Source of the DNA: 66-474 sp964489055 | GTDB taxonomy: Bacteria; Pseudomonadota; Gammaproteobacteria; Xanthomonadales; Rhodanobacteraceae | Length of the DNA: 64,000 nt | Direction: 5' to 3' | Assembly (NCBI GenBank): GCA_964489055.1 | Contig: CAZAXF010000002.1 | Location: 62,001-126,000, forward strand | Shown here: positions 51,226 to 59,824 of the stretch, one piece after another | Position numbering within the stretch: position 1 is the stretch's first letter | Layout of the letters: each line of letters begins with the position of its first letter | Made by a program: the position numbers and the translations under genes | The notes under the pieces: model-generated | What the model saw: the letters and a program-made list of their open reading frames with translations, nothing else | Database searches by the model: none | Told to the model about the DNA's origin: nothing

Positions 51226-51263
51226 GTTGCGCAACATCCATAATGGATCCATAATGCATCCAG
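51226..51263 (+). promoter_or_regulatory. Candidate operator of the VapBC-like pair
   Basis: A 10-bp palindrome GTTGCGCAAC (51226-51235) is followed by tandem 11-bp units ATCCATAATGG, ATCCATAATGC and a partial ATCCAGTGG, with the palindrome ATGGATCCAT at 51243-51252. It lies just upstream of the antitoxin start. Ribbon-helix-helix antitoxins bind such repeats to repress their own operon; autoregulation here is an inference. Confidence 0.45.
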
Positions 51264-51276
51264 TGGAGGCTGGACC

Positions 51277-51627
51277 ATGACCGTGACCCTCACCATCAAG
51301 CAGGTGCCCGCTGCGCTGGCGCGACGGTTGAAACAGCGCGCCAAAGCCAACCGCCGCTCGCTGCAGGGCGAACTGCTGTGCATCATCGAAGCCGCCGCGT
51401 CGCAGGACGCATCGGCCGTCGCCGAACCCGTGGCGCCGCGCTATTCGAGGCAACTCGATCCGGAGCCGCCCAGCGCATCGAAACGCGCCGCGGGACGGGC
51501 GGGCGAAGGCGCATCGAAGCCATCGACAGCCAGGCGCGACGCGCAGTCGCCGGCGGGTCGCTTGCGCGGACGCGCCAGCACGCGCATGAGCACCGATGAA
51601 ATCATGCGCCTCACGCGCGGCGCATGA
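51277..51627 (+). CDS. VapB/FitA-like ribbon-helix-helix antitoxin
   Basis: Encodes 116 residues with GGAGG before ATG at 51277. The N-terminal 40 residues (MTVTLTIKQVPAALARRLKQ and RRSLQGELLCIIEAA) are a FitA-type ribbon-helix-helix domain. The remainder is basic, Ala/Arg/Ser-rich and ends in MSTDEIMRLTRGA, resembling the toxin-binding tail of such antitoxins. It is longer than the usual 70-85 residues because of the low-complexity middle. ATGA overlap with the toxin gene. Confidence 0.8.
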   Translation: MTVTLTIKQVPAALARRLKQRAKANRRSLQGELLCIIEAAASQDASAVAEPVAPRYSRQLDPEPPSASKRAAGRAGEGASKPSTARRDAQSPAGRLRGRASTRMSTDEIMRLTRGA

Positions 51628-52031
51628 ACCGGACCCTCGTCGACGCCAACGTCCTGCTCGATGTCCTGACGGAGGACCCCCACTGGTTCGACTGGTCGGC
51701 AACGCAGCTCGACGCCTGCGCCGCGCGGAGCGAGCTTTGCATCAACCCGGTCATCTATGCCGAAGCGTCGATCGGCTTCGCCCGCATCGAAGACCTGGAT
51801 GCAACCCTCACCGAACCGCCCTTCACGTACCTTCCGTTGCCGAAGGAAGCGGCATTCCTGGCCGGCAAGGCGTTCCTGCGCCATCGGCGCGCCAGGGGCG
51901 CCCGGCGCTTGCCGCTGCCCGATTTCTTCATCGGAGCCCACGCCGCGATCGAAGCCATGCCGTTGCTCACCCGCGACGCGCGCCGCTATCGCACGTACTA
52001 TCCGACGCTGGAATTGCTGTGTCCCGAGTGA
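51624..52031 (+). CDS. VapC-like PIN-domain ribonuclease toxin
   Basis: Encodes 135 residues, coupled to the antitoxin by ATGA. The PIN-domain acidic residues are in place: D7 (LVDANVLLD), E47 (IYAEAS), D100 (LPDFFIGAHA) and D118 (LTRDARRY). VapC toxins cleave RNA, often tRNA, when the antitoxin is lost. Intact motifs suggest an active system. The pair sits between rarA and serS, in an interval occupied differently in related genomes. Confidence 0.88.
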   Translation: MNRTLVDANVLLDVLTEDPHWFDWSATQLDACAARSELCINPVIYAEASIGFARIEDLDATLTEPPFTYLPLPKEAAFLAGKAFLRHRRARGARRLPLPDFFIGAHAAIEAMPLLTRDARRYRTYYPTLELLCPE

Positions 52032-52118
52032 GATTGCCGACAGAACCCGGCGCGTTTGCGCGCTTCCATCACGCGCCGTGATAATTGCGCGTTTCGTGGC
52101 TTCCCCGGAAATCGTCCC

Positions 52119-53396
52119 ATGCTGGACCCCGTACTGCTGCGCGCCCACCTGGCCGAGACGGCCGCGCGCCTGAAGACCCGCGGTTTCGAACTCGACACGG
52201 CGGCGGTGGAGTCGCTGGAGGCCGAGCGCAAGCGCCTTGCCACCGGGACCCAGGAACTGCAGGCGTTGCGCAACGCGCGCTCGAAGGCGATCGGGCAGGC
52301 CAAGGCGAAAGGCGAGGACGCCGCGCCGATCCTGGCTGAGGTGGCCGGCATCGGCGACAAGCTCAAGGCCAACGAGGCCGAGCTGGCGAAAGTGCAGGGC
52401 AAGCTGTCGGCCATCGCGCTGGGCATCCCCAACCTGCCGGCCGACGACACGCCCGTCGGCAAGGACGAAACCGAGAACGTCGAGGTCTCGAAGTGGGGCT
52501 CGCCGCGCACCTTTGATGTCCCGGTGAAGGATCACGTTGAACTGGGCGCCCGCCACGGATGGCTGGACGGCGAGGCCGGCGCGAAACTGTCCGGCGCGCG
52601 CTTCACCGTGCTGCGCGGCCAGTTGGCGCACCTGCACCGCGCCTTGGCGCAATTCATGCTGGACCTGCACACGCGCGAGCACGGTTACACCGAGTGCAAC
52701 CTGCCGCTGCTGGTGAATCCCGAGGTGATGCAGGGCACCGGGCAGTTGCCGAAGTTCGAGGAAGACCTGTTCGCGACCGAGGTCGGCGAGGCCAGGCGCT
52801 ACCTGATCCCGACCGCCGAGGTGTCGCTGACGAACCTCGTGCGTGATGCCATCGTCGAGGCCGACGTGCTGCCGATGAAACTGACCGCGCACACCCCGTG
52901 CTTCCGCGCCGAGGCCGGCAGCTACGGCAAGGACGTCAAGGGCATGATTCGCCAGCACCAGTTTGAGAAGGTGGAGCTGGTGCAGGTGGTCGAGCCGTCC
53001 AAATCGTTCGACGCGCTGGAAGAGCTGACCGGTCACGCCGAAACGGTGCTGCAGCAACTGGAACTCCCGTATCGCAAGGTGGCGCTATGTACCGGCGACA
53101 TGGGATTCGCCGCCGCCAAGACGTATGACCTTGAAGTCTGGCTGCCCTCGCAGGACATGTATCGCGAGATTTCCTCGTGCTCCAACTGCACCGATTTCCA
53201 GGCCCGCCGCATGCACGCGCGCTGGCGCAACCCCGCCACCGGCAAGCCCGAACTGGTGCACACCCTGAACGGTTCCGGCCTCGCCGTCGGCCGCTGCCTG
53301 ATCGCCGTGATGGAGAACTTCCAGAACGCCGACGGGTCGATTGCCGTACCCGAGGTGCTGCGGCCGTACATGGGCCGTGTTGATAGAATCACCTGA
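52119..53396 (+). CDS. serS: Seryl-tRNA synthetase
   Basis: Encodes 425 residues from ATG at 52119 (MLDPVLL), the usual length. An N-terminal coiled coil (about 30-105) that grips the long variable arm of tRNA-Ser precedes the class II catalytic core: motif 2 CFRAEAGSYGKDVKGMIRQHQFEKVE, TAEVSL, and motif 3 LNGSGLAVGRCLIAVMEN. It charges the tRNA-Ser encoded 101 bp downstream. Confidence 0.97.
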   Translation: MLDPVLLRAHLAETAARLKTRGFELDTAAVESLEAERKRLATGTQELQALRNARSKAIGQAKAKGEDAAPILAEVAGIGDKLKANEAELAKVQGKLSAIALGIPNLPADDTPVGKDETENVEVSKWGSPRTFDVPVKDHVELGARHGWLDGEAGAKLSGARFTVLRGQLAHLHRALAQFMLDLHTREHGYTECNLPLLVNPEVMQGTGQLPKFEEDLFATEVGEARRYLIPTAEVSLTNLVRDAIVEADVLPMKLTAHTPCFRAEAGSYGKDVKGMIRQHQFEKVELVQVVEPSKSFDALEELTGHAETVLQQLELPYRKVALCTGDMGFAAAKTYDLEVWLPSQDMYREISSCSNCTDFQARRMHARWRNPATGKPELVHTLNGSGLAVGRCLIAVMENFQNADGSIAVPEVLRPYMGRVDRIT

Positions 53397-53467
53397 TCAG
53401 GAGACACCCCCTTTGCTCGCCAAGGGGCGCGCCGGAGGATGCCGGATGCGCGCAACCGTTCCACCCG

Positions 53468-53486
53468 CCCCTTCCTCCGGAAGGGG
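53468..53486. terminator. Stem-loop between serS and tRNA-Ser
   Basis: CCCCTTCC and GGAAGGGG flank a TCC loop, 72 bp after the serS stop and 12 bp before the tRNA. There is no T-tract, so it may be a repeat-derived hairpin rather than a true terminator. Confidence 0.4.
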
Positions 53487-53497
53487 GTATTCATCAA

Positions 53498-53905
<408 letters not shown>

Positions 53906-53983
53906 GAAGGGCCGAACTCCATTTTGCCTGGAACGGAATGGGACAGCTCCAGGGGACACGATGGTTGCAGGGCTTTCAGGACG

Positions 53984-54991
53984 ATGGTCGATCATGTCAT
54001 GACAAATACCGCTTCGATCGCGGTTACACGGGACGATGCCGCGCCATGGATTACTGTCGTGGTCCCCATGTACAACGAAACCGCGAATGTTCCGGAACTT
54101 GTGTCCCGTCTGGAAAAAATTGCGTGCACTTGTGATGGACGCTTGACCGTCGTTGCGGTCGATGACGGCAGCACAGATGGCACCGTTGAAAACGTTATTG
54201 CGCAGTTGCAGCGACTGCCGGGTTCGGTGGTAGTGGAACTGTCGCGCAATTTCGGCAAGGAATCGGCACTGCTCGCGGGCATGGACGAAGCCTTGAAGTT
54301 GCCATTTGACGTGCTCGTGCTCATGGACGCCGACTTGCAACACCCGCCGGAGGCGATTCCGGACATGCTTGCGAGATGGCGGGCGGGAAGCGACGTGGTT
54401 GTGGCCGCGCGGCGTTCGCGTTCTGCGGATGCGCCGACCGAAGCAATGTTGTCGCGGCTGTTCTACAAGCTATTCAATCGACTGGCCGCGGTCGAACTTG
54501 TGGACGGCGAAGGTGACTTTCGTTTGCTGGCTCGCGACGTGGTCGAGGCGCTGTGCCGCCTGCGCGAACAAGATCGGTTCACGAAAGGCTTGTACTCGTG
54601 GATAGGATTCCGCCAGGACAGGGTCTACGTCGATTTTGACGATCGGAGGACCGGTGTGAGCAAGTTCGGCCTTTCAAAGCGGCTCAGGCTGGCGGCGAGC
54701 GCAATCACCAGTTTTTCCGCGCGGCCGCTGCGGCTGGCGCTGCTTCTGGGGATTTTCGTGGGTGTTGTCTCCGTCATTCTGGGGTTTTGGATCGTTCTGC
54801 AGACCCTGATTTTCGGGAAGGACGTGCCGGGCTATGCATCCATATTCTGCGGCATGTGCTTTCTTGGTGGCGTGCAGCTTGCAACCATCGGGCTGTTGGG
54901 CGAGTACGTGGGTCGTACGTATATCCAGACCAAGGGGAGGCCGCCTTACCTGCCCCGCAGAGTGATCAACGTTGGCACCGCGCCCGACTGA
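53984..54991 (+). CDS. GtrB-like family 2 glycosyltransferase
   Basis: Encodes 335 residues from ATG at 53984 (53999 is possible). The GT-A domain has VVVPMYNETANV, the VDDGS motif (D60, D61) and DADLQHPPE (D115, D117). Two C-terminal membrane helices (about 235-262 and 275-305) are typical of GtrB/DPM1-type enzymes, which load a sugar onto undecaprenyl phosphate. It overlaps the gtrA-like gene by 20 bp. GC content falls here relative to the flanking core genes, which suggests acquisition. Confidence 0.88.
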   Translation: MVDHVMTNTASIAVTRDDAAPWITVVVPMYNETANVPELVSRLEKIACTCDGRLTVVAVDDGSTDGTVENVIAQLQRLPGSVVVELSRNFGKESALLAGMDEALKLPFDVLVLMDADLQHPPEAIPDMLARWRAGSDVVVAARRSRSADAPTEAMLSRLFYKLFNRLAAVELVDGEGDFRLLARDVVEALCRLREQDRFTKGLYSWIGFRQDRVYVDFDDRRTGVSKFGLSKRLRLAASAITSFSARPLRLALLLGIFVGVVSVILGFWIVLQTLIFGKDVPGYASIFCGMCFLGGVQLATIGLLGEYVGRTYIQTKGRPPYLPRRVINVGTAPD

Positions 54992-55439
54992 CGAGCGGTA
55001 CTCACCCAATTCGCAAGCCACGCGGCGTGCCCGCTGGTGGACGTATCCGGCATCGGGGGGGCTGGCCGGGCAGGGCGCCAGCTTCGTGCTGGTGGGTGGT
55101 GCACTCGTGTTGGTCGACTGGTCGGTATTCGTAGCGTTGAGCGCGCTCGGGATCATGCCGATCTTCGCGAACGTAGCGGGGCGTCTTGTCGGTGCCTTGC
55201 TCGGATTCTGGCTCAATGGGCACATCACCTTTGCACATGGGGGGACCCCACGCCTCGGCCGCGGTCGCTTCATGCGTTATGGGTCATTGTGGGCTGCATT
55301 GACGGCCTTGAGTACGCTTTCGGTCGTATTACTGACCCACTTTCTCGGTTTGCAATTTGCCTGGCTGGTAAAACCCGTCGTTGAAGTGTGCATGGCGGCG
55401 CTCAGTTTCCTGGTTTCGCGCCATTGGGTTTATCGGTAG
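54972..55439 (+). CDS. GtrA-like flippase
   Basis: Encodes 155 residues from TTG at 54972, which overlaps the end of the glycosyltransferase gene. Four membrane helices cover most of the protein after a polar 30-residue start, with the family pattern FVLVGGALVLVDWSVFVAL, NVAGRLVGALLGFWLNGHITFAH and SFLVSRHWVYR. GtrA proteins are thought to flip the lipid-linked sugar to the periplasm. A start further downstream cannot be excluded. Confidence 0.85.
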   Translation: MAPRPTDERYSPNSQATRRARWWTYPASGGLAGQGASFVLVGGALVLVDWSVFVALSALGIMPIFANVAGRLVGALLGFWLNGHITFAHGGTPRLGRGRFMRYGSLWAALTALSTLSVVLLTHFLGLQFAWLVKPVVEVCMAALSFLVSRHWVYR

Positions 55440-56712
55440 GTATGTCAGGCGCGCGGTCAAAAGGCGCATAGCCCCAAGCATGCAGCAGCTTCAGACGATG
55501 GTAGGCAACCTGAGGTTGGTTGAAGTAGATCTTTCCAAGCAACCCGCGGTCTACGTGGGGCCACGTGTCACGGATGGTTTGGGCGGTGACGCGGGTGCGG
55601 ATGCTGATGTGCCGGGCTCGCGAACTCAGTTGTAGCGCGTTGCCAAAGGCAAAGACGGCAATGACGATCATCGCGACGCGCAAACGGCGCGATGGTTCGG
55701 ACACGTGGATGCAGCAAAGCATCCCGAAAAGGCCCAGCCAGAAGAGTATGGAAAAGCTCACGTAGCGACTGGCAAACGCCTGCTCGGGGCCAAGCTCGGG
55801 GCCGCGACCGAGTGCAACCAGCACACCGGAAAGCAACCCGAAGGCCGCGAGCCCGATCCACGGCAGGCAGGTCGGCTCTCGTCGGTTGCGCCAGGCTGCC
55901 CACGCTGCCAGCCCGATGCCCACCAGGGCAAGCCACGGTGCCACATCGGTAGTCAGCCGTGCGATGCCCGCGCCGATGAAGTTGAGGAGGTAGTGCAGCT
56001 CGCCCCACACGTCGTGGGCTTCGGCCGGCGTGGCGAAGCGCCGATAGACCAGTGCAATGCCCGCGCATGCCAGCACCCAGGGAGCTGCGAAAAAAAGCCG
56101 ACGACGTATCGACACGTCGTGCCGGATTGCGATCAACAGCAAAGCGACGGGAAAGACTGCCAAGCCCGTGGCAAAGCTGGTACAGGCCAGCGCGGCACCC
56201 GCGAGTGCGATGAAGTCGTGCCAAGCCGTGAGCCTGGGCCGGGTGAGGGACCAGATGACGGTGATCGCGCCCAGCAAACACAGGAATACCGCGACCTGCC
56301 AACCCCACTGCAGGTTTGCGAGGTGCCCCGGATACAGGGCCAGAAACACCATCGCCGAAGCCATTGCTACACGTGCGCGGTTGTTGAAGGAAAATGTCGC
56401 GCGAATGAAGTACAGGATGATCCCCGCACTCGCCAACAACAGCAGCCAGCTCACCGTGTCGGCCAACCACGGTCGTCCCGAAGAAACTTTCGCGGCAACA
56501 AGCAATACGGCGTAGGCTGCCGTGTGGATGTGGCCGCCATCGAATCTGGGAAATGCCGATTGCAGCAGTCGGCCCTGGCGCAAGGCCTCGAGCATCGGCA
56601 CGAGGTTGAGGTGGTCCCACAACATCATCGGAATCTGCCACAGCAGAGTCATCGAGAGCAGGGCGGCGGCAAGGGCAACGAACAGCCATTCCGGCAGTCG
56701 GCGTGATTGCAT
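55402..56712 (-). CDS. Multi-pass membrane protein, possible GtrC-type glucosyltransferase
   Basis: Encodes 436 residues from ATG at 56712 (GTG at 56724 possible), on the opposite strand and overlapping the gtrA-like gene by 38 bp. About ten membrane helices are seen. A periplasmic loop after helix 1 contains DHLNLVPMLEALRQGRL and later FPRFDGGHIH, the kind of acidic loop found in GT-C enzymes. Serotype-converting gtr clusters have a third, variable membrane transferase; this may be it, though the opposite orientation is unusual. Confidence 0.7.
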   Translation of the reverse strand: MQSRRLPEWLFVALAAALLSMTLLWQIPMMLWDHLNLVPMLEALRQGRLLQSAFPRFDGGHIHTAAYAVLLVAAKVSSGRPWLADTVSWLLLLASAGIILYFIRATFSFNNRARVAMASAMVFLALYPGHLANLQWGWQVAVFLCLLGAITVIWSLTRPRLTAWHDFIALAGAALACTSFATGLAVFPVALLLIAIRHDVSIRRRLFFAAPWVLACAGIALVYRRFATPAEAHDVWGELHYLLNFIGAGIARLTTDVAPWLALVGIGLAAWAAWRNRREPTCLPWIGLAAFGLLSGVLVALGRGPELGPEQAFASRYVSFSILFWLGLFGMLCCIHVSEPSRRLRVAMIVIAVFAFGNALQLSSRARHISIRTRVTAQTIRDTWPHVDRGLLGKIYFNQPQVAYHRLKLLHAWGYAPFDRAPDIPTDKPNGAKPGN

Positions 56713-57367
56713 GTCGGGGGTCACGGTGATGATCGGGAGCTTGCAATAATAGGGATGAACGTCATCGCCGTCGCTTGATGTTTACCCGCGGCAATCTGAT
56801 GATTGGTGAAAACTGGTAACGCAGGATCTTTCCAACAGCACCGGATGACCCGTGATCATGGCGCGTTCGAGCGGGACGTCTGATATGAGCGACGAGCGCA
56901 AGCCGAAGGTCGAGCCGTATCCGGGCCCTGGTGGCTGGGGATAGGTGAAGTCGCTCAAGGTAGTCCTGAAGCGCGAGCAGGTGCCGATCCCTTCGGAAGT
57001 GGGTGCCGGTGTGGGTGGTGACCTGATTTTCTCTTGTTTCGGACAGCGTGCTCGCAGGACGCGGTCCGAACATGACCAGGTACGGCGCGGGTCTTGCGTG
57101 GATGCCGGACGATCTCCGTCAGGCGACGGACAGAAAGGAGCCGCCGCCGGGCAGGGCGCAGGGCGCGCGGTCCGCCAAGACCCCCGCGTGGTGCGTCACC
57201 CGCGCTTTGTGTCTGCACGCGTGCCAGGCAGGGGTACGTTGCATTTTGCCGCCGCACCACGCAGGGCGATGTCCTGGTTTGCAAGCGGCAAGCGCAGCCG
57301 CAGCGCCAATTCCAGGTACGCTGCGCCTTAGACGCTCAGGCCGTGGGCATCCGCAAGGCGCAGCGTC
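56713..57367. other. Region of gene remnants between the gtr-like genes and pirin
   Basis: About 650 bp of low-quality coding sequence. It includes the oxidoreductase remnant at 56885-56989. Reading leftwards after the pirin stop, the sequence DETLRLADAHGLSV then a stop (57366 down to about 57325) looks like the end of some other gene. Nothing else is recognisable; frames over 57000-57360 have no ribosome binding sites and unlike-protein composition. Confidence 0.5.
56885..56989 (+). pseudogene. N-terminal remnant of a YdeP/FdhF-like molybdopterin oxidoreductase, with in-frame amber codon
   Basis: Translation from ATG at 56885 gives MSDERKPKVEPYPGPGGWG, then TAG at 56942-56944, then in the same frame VKSLKVVLKREQVPI. 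From memory, YdeP-family proteins begin with a K..Y.GPAGGWG-x-xKSL..LLREKVP pattern, so the stop seems to replace one residue (Ser TCG to TAG would do). After residue 35 the likeness stops. No downstream part of the gene is present, so this is a truncated, dead fragment. Confidence 0.6.
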
Positions 57368-57706
57368 TCATCCCAGGGCGGCCGGCGTGCGTTCGGAATG
57401 CACGATGCCGCGGCCCGCGGTCATCCAGTTCACCGCGCCCGGCTCGATGAGCTGGGTGTTGCCCAGCCCGTCCTTGTGCTCGACGCGGCCTTCCCAAAGG
57501 TAGGTCACGGTGGCGAGGCCGATGTGCGGATGCGGACGCACGTCCATCGCCTGGTCGGGCGGCACGGTGACGGGACCCAGGTGATCCATGAATACGAATG
57601 GCCCGACGCCGTGTCCGTGCGCCGCGGGCAGCACGCGGCTGACGAAGAAACCACCGCCGAGGTCGCGGCGATGTCCGCGCGCGCGTTCGCGAACGACTGC
57701 GTTCAT
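57368..57706 (-). pseudogene. Truncated pirin
   Basis: Encodes 112 residues from ATG at 57706, against 230-290 for normal pirins. The N-terminal metal-binding cupin is recognisable: FVFMDHLGP, RPHPHIGLATVTYLWEG and GRGIVHSERTP, with the iron ligand residues present. The frame stops directly after ERTPAALG, where pirins normally continue with a second cupin domain. It is probably a non-functional relic of a deletion; a functional single-domain product is less likely. Confidence 0.75.
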
Positions 57707-57912
57707 GGTGGTTCTCCTTCAGTGGCGTTGCCTTGCCGGATGGTGGCCCGCCGGCGCGCAGTTGTCGAATCGACATGTGGTCAGGCCAGTGCCGGATTGC
57801 TGCGGGGACAAGGTGGAAGAAGCCGACGGACCGTCCCTCCGGAGCGGTTCAGGACGCGCGTTGACCGCGTGATACCATCGCGACGATTCAGCCGTCCACA
57901 TGGAATCGCGCA

Positions 57913-59058
57913 ATGCAGATCGAAACCAAGTTGCCGAAGGTCGGCACCACCATCTTCACCGTGATGAGCCAGCTTGCCCTGGAACACAAGGCGGTGAACC
58001 TGGGGCAGGGCTTTCCCGACTTCGAAACGCCGGCCAGCCTGCGCGACGCGCTGGCGCGCGCGATGAACCAGGGGCACAACCAGTACGCGCCGATGAGCGG
58101 CATTCCGAAGCTGCGTGAACAGATCGCGCTGCACGTGAACCGGTTGTACAAACGCCGCATCAGCGCCGATACCGAAGTGACGGTGACCTCCGGCGCCACC
58201 GAGGCGATCTTCGCGGCGATCGCCTGCGCGGTGCGCACGGACGACGAGGTGATCGTGCTCGATCCCTGTTACGACTGCTACGAGCCGGCGATCGCACTGG
58301 CGGGTGGCCATGCCGTGCACGTACCGTTGGACATGACCGACTTTTCGGTGGACTGGCAGCGTGTGCGCGACACCATCACGCCGAAGACCCGCATGATCAT
58401 GGTCAACAGCCCGCACAACCCCTCGGGCGCGGTGTTCGCCGAATCCGACCTGGACGCGCTGGAGGAAATTGCCGGCAAGCACGGGTTGCTGGTGCTGTCC
58501 GACGAGGTGTACGAACACATCGTGTTCGACGGCCGCGAGCACCTCAGCGTGTCGCGCCGGCCGGAGCTTGCCGAGCGCAGCTTCGTGATTTCCTCGTTCG
58601 GCAAGACCTGGCACTGCACCGGCTGGAAGGTAGGCTATTGCGTGGCACCCAAGCAGCTCACGGCCGAATTTCGCAAGGTGCACCAGTACCTGACCTTCTG
58701 CACCTTCCATCCCGCGCAGTGCGCGTTTGCCGAGGTCATGGCCAGCGAGCCGCAGCACGCGCAGCAGCTTTCGGCGTTCTACCAGGCCAAGCGCGACCGC
58801 TTCCGCGAATTGCTGGCCGACACGCGCTTCAAGCTGCCCGAAGTGCACGGCGGCTATTTCCAGTTGGCCGACTATTCGGCCATCCGCGATACCGATGACC
58901 TGAACTTCTGCGAATGGCTGGTGCGCGAGGCCGGCGTCGCCGCCATCCCGGTCTCGGCGTTCTGCGAGACCGCGCCCGAGGCGAAACTGGTGCGCTTCTG
59001 CTTCGCCAAGAATGACGACACGCTGGAAGCTGCGGCCGAACGACTGGGCAAGTTGTAA
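57913..59058 (+). CDS. ybdL: Methionine/glutamine aminotransferase (YbdL-type)
   Basis: Encodes 381 residues, a class I PLP aminotransferase. The PLP lysine is K231 in SSFGKTWHCTGWKVGY, and NSPHNPSG (165-172) and SDEVYEH follow the fold. N-terminal VNLGQGFPDFETP and the C-terminal VRFCFAKNDDTLEAAAERL match the YbdL/kynurenine-glutamine transaminase group. It likely regenerates methionine from its 2-keto acid (methionine salvage) using glutamine. Its natural partner, an omega-amidase, is encoded 766 bp downstream. Confidence 0.92.
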   Translation: MQIETKLPKVGTTIFTVMSQLALEHKAVNLGQGFPDFETPASLRDALARAMNQGHNQYAPMSGIPKLREQIALHVNRLYKRRISADTEVTVTSGATEAIFAAIACAVRTDDEVIVLDPCYDCYEPAIALAGGHAVHVPLDMTDFSVDWQRVRDTITPKTRMIMVNSPHNPSGAVFAESDLDALEEIAGKHGLLVLSDEVYEHIVFDGREHLSVSRRPELAERSFVISSFGKTWHCTGWKVGYCVAPKQLTAEFRKVHQYLTFCTFHPAQCAFAEVMASEPQHAQQLSAFYQAKRDRFRELLADTRFKLPEVHGGYFQLADYSAIRDTDDLNFCEWLVREAGVAAIPVSAFCETAPEAKLVRFCFAKNDDTLEAAAERLGKL

Positions 59059-59093
59059 GTAATGCCGGAGGAGCCTGGTCGCGGATTGTCCAT

Positions 59094-59525
59094 GCAGGAG
59101 CTTTTGCCACGGATTGGCACGGCTCAAGAGCCTTGGACGCGGGATTGACGCGGATGGCGCGGACAAAGGCGGAGCTCTCCCGATCCGTGTACATCCNNNN
59201 NNNNNNNNNNNNNNNNNNNNNNNNNNNNNNNNNNNNNNNNNNNNNNNNNNNNNNNNNNNNNNNNNNNNNNNNNNNNNNNNNNNNNNNNNNNNNNNNACAT
59301 CCGTGCAGATCCGTGGCCAAATGTTTTGGTACAAATCGGCTGCGGCAGAGCGCTTTGCCACGGATTGGCACGGATCAAGAGCCTTGGACGCGGATTGACG
59401 CGGATGGCGCGGACAAAGGCGGAGCTCTCCCGATCCGTGTACATCCGTGCAGATCCGTGGCCAAATGTTTTGGTACAAATCGGCTGCGGCAGAGCTTTTT
59501 GCCACGGATTGACACGGATGCACAC
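59094..59525. repeat. 144-bp tandem repeats interrupted by a scaffold gap
   Basis: GCTGCGGCAGAGC occurs at 59338 and again at 59482, a period of 144 bp, and the stretch from TTGCCACGGATTGGCACGG to CATCCGTGCAGATCCGTGG recurs before the gap with one or two changes. Units contain many CACGGAT and ATCCGTG inverted motifs. The true number of copies is hidden by the gap. Confidence 0.85.
59197..59296. other. Scaffold gap (100 N)
   Basis: Exactly 100 unknown bases within the tandem repeats; a conventional placeholder, so the true distance is unknown. Confidence 0.99.
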
Positions 59526-59607
59526 GGATTACGGGCGTGCGGTGTGGATGATGCGGAGCAGACCTTCGGTCATCGCCTGGCGTGAGCCGCGCATGCCCAC
59601 AGGATCC

Positions 59608-59732
59608 GTCATTCCGGGGCTGCCCGCGCTGTGTGCGGGCAGAACCCGGAATCCAGATTTTCACATGGCAAGCGTCAAGAGCTGGATTCCGGGTTCCATC
59701 ACCGACGATGTCGGTGATGGCCCCGGAATGAC
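59608..59732. repeat. Full copy of the GTCATTCCGGGG palindromic element
   Basis: Same plan as 50967-51079: ends GTCATTCCGGGGC/GCCCCGGAATGAC and inner GAACCCGGAATCCAG/CTGGATTCCGGGTTC. The small hairpins are CTGCCCGC/GCGGGCAG and CATCACCGAC/GTCGGTGATG, paired but different in sequence from the other copy. Confidence 0.9.
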
Positions 59733-59824
59733 GAAATGAAGTGGCTGGGCTTCGAAGGGTTTGATCCGCGCCTGTCCGCGTGAATCCGCGACCAGAAAAT
59801 TTGAAGATCAACGCGAGCAATTGA

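Larger units (their letters stand above)
59059..59824. other. Repeat-filled intergenic region with scaffold gap
   Basis: About 770 bp between the aminotransferase and omega-amidase genes. It contains the 144-bp repeats with a 100-N gap and a GTCATTCCGGGG palindromic element, listed separately. I see no gene. Confidence 0.8.

Noticed and set aside
55402..55439. Overlap of the gtrA-like gene and the minus-strand membrane protein taken as a sign that one is false
   Set aside because: Both proteins have clear membrane segments over most of their length; the overlap is only 38 bp at their 3' ends.
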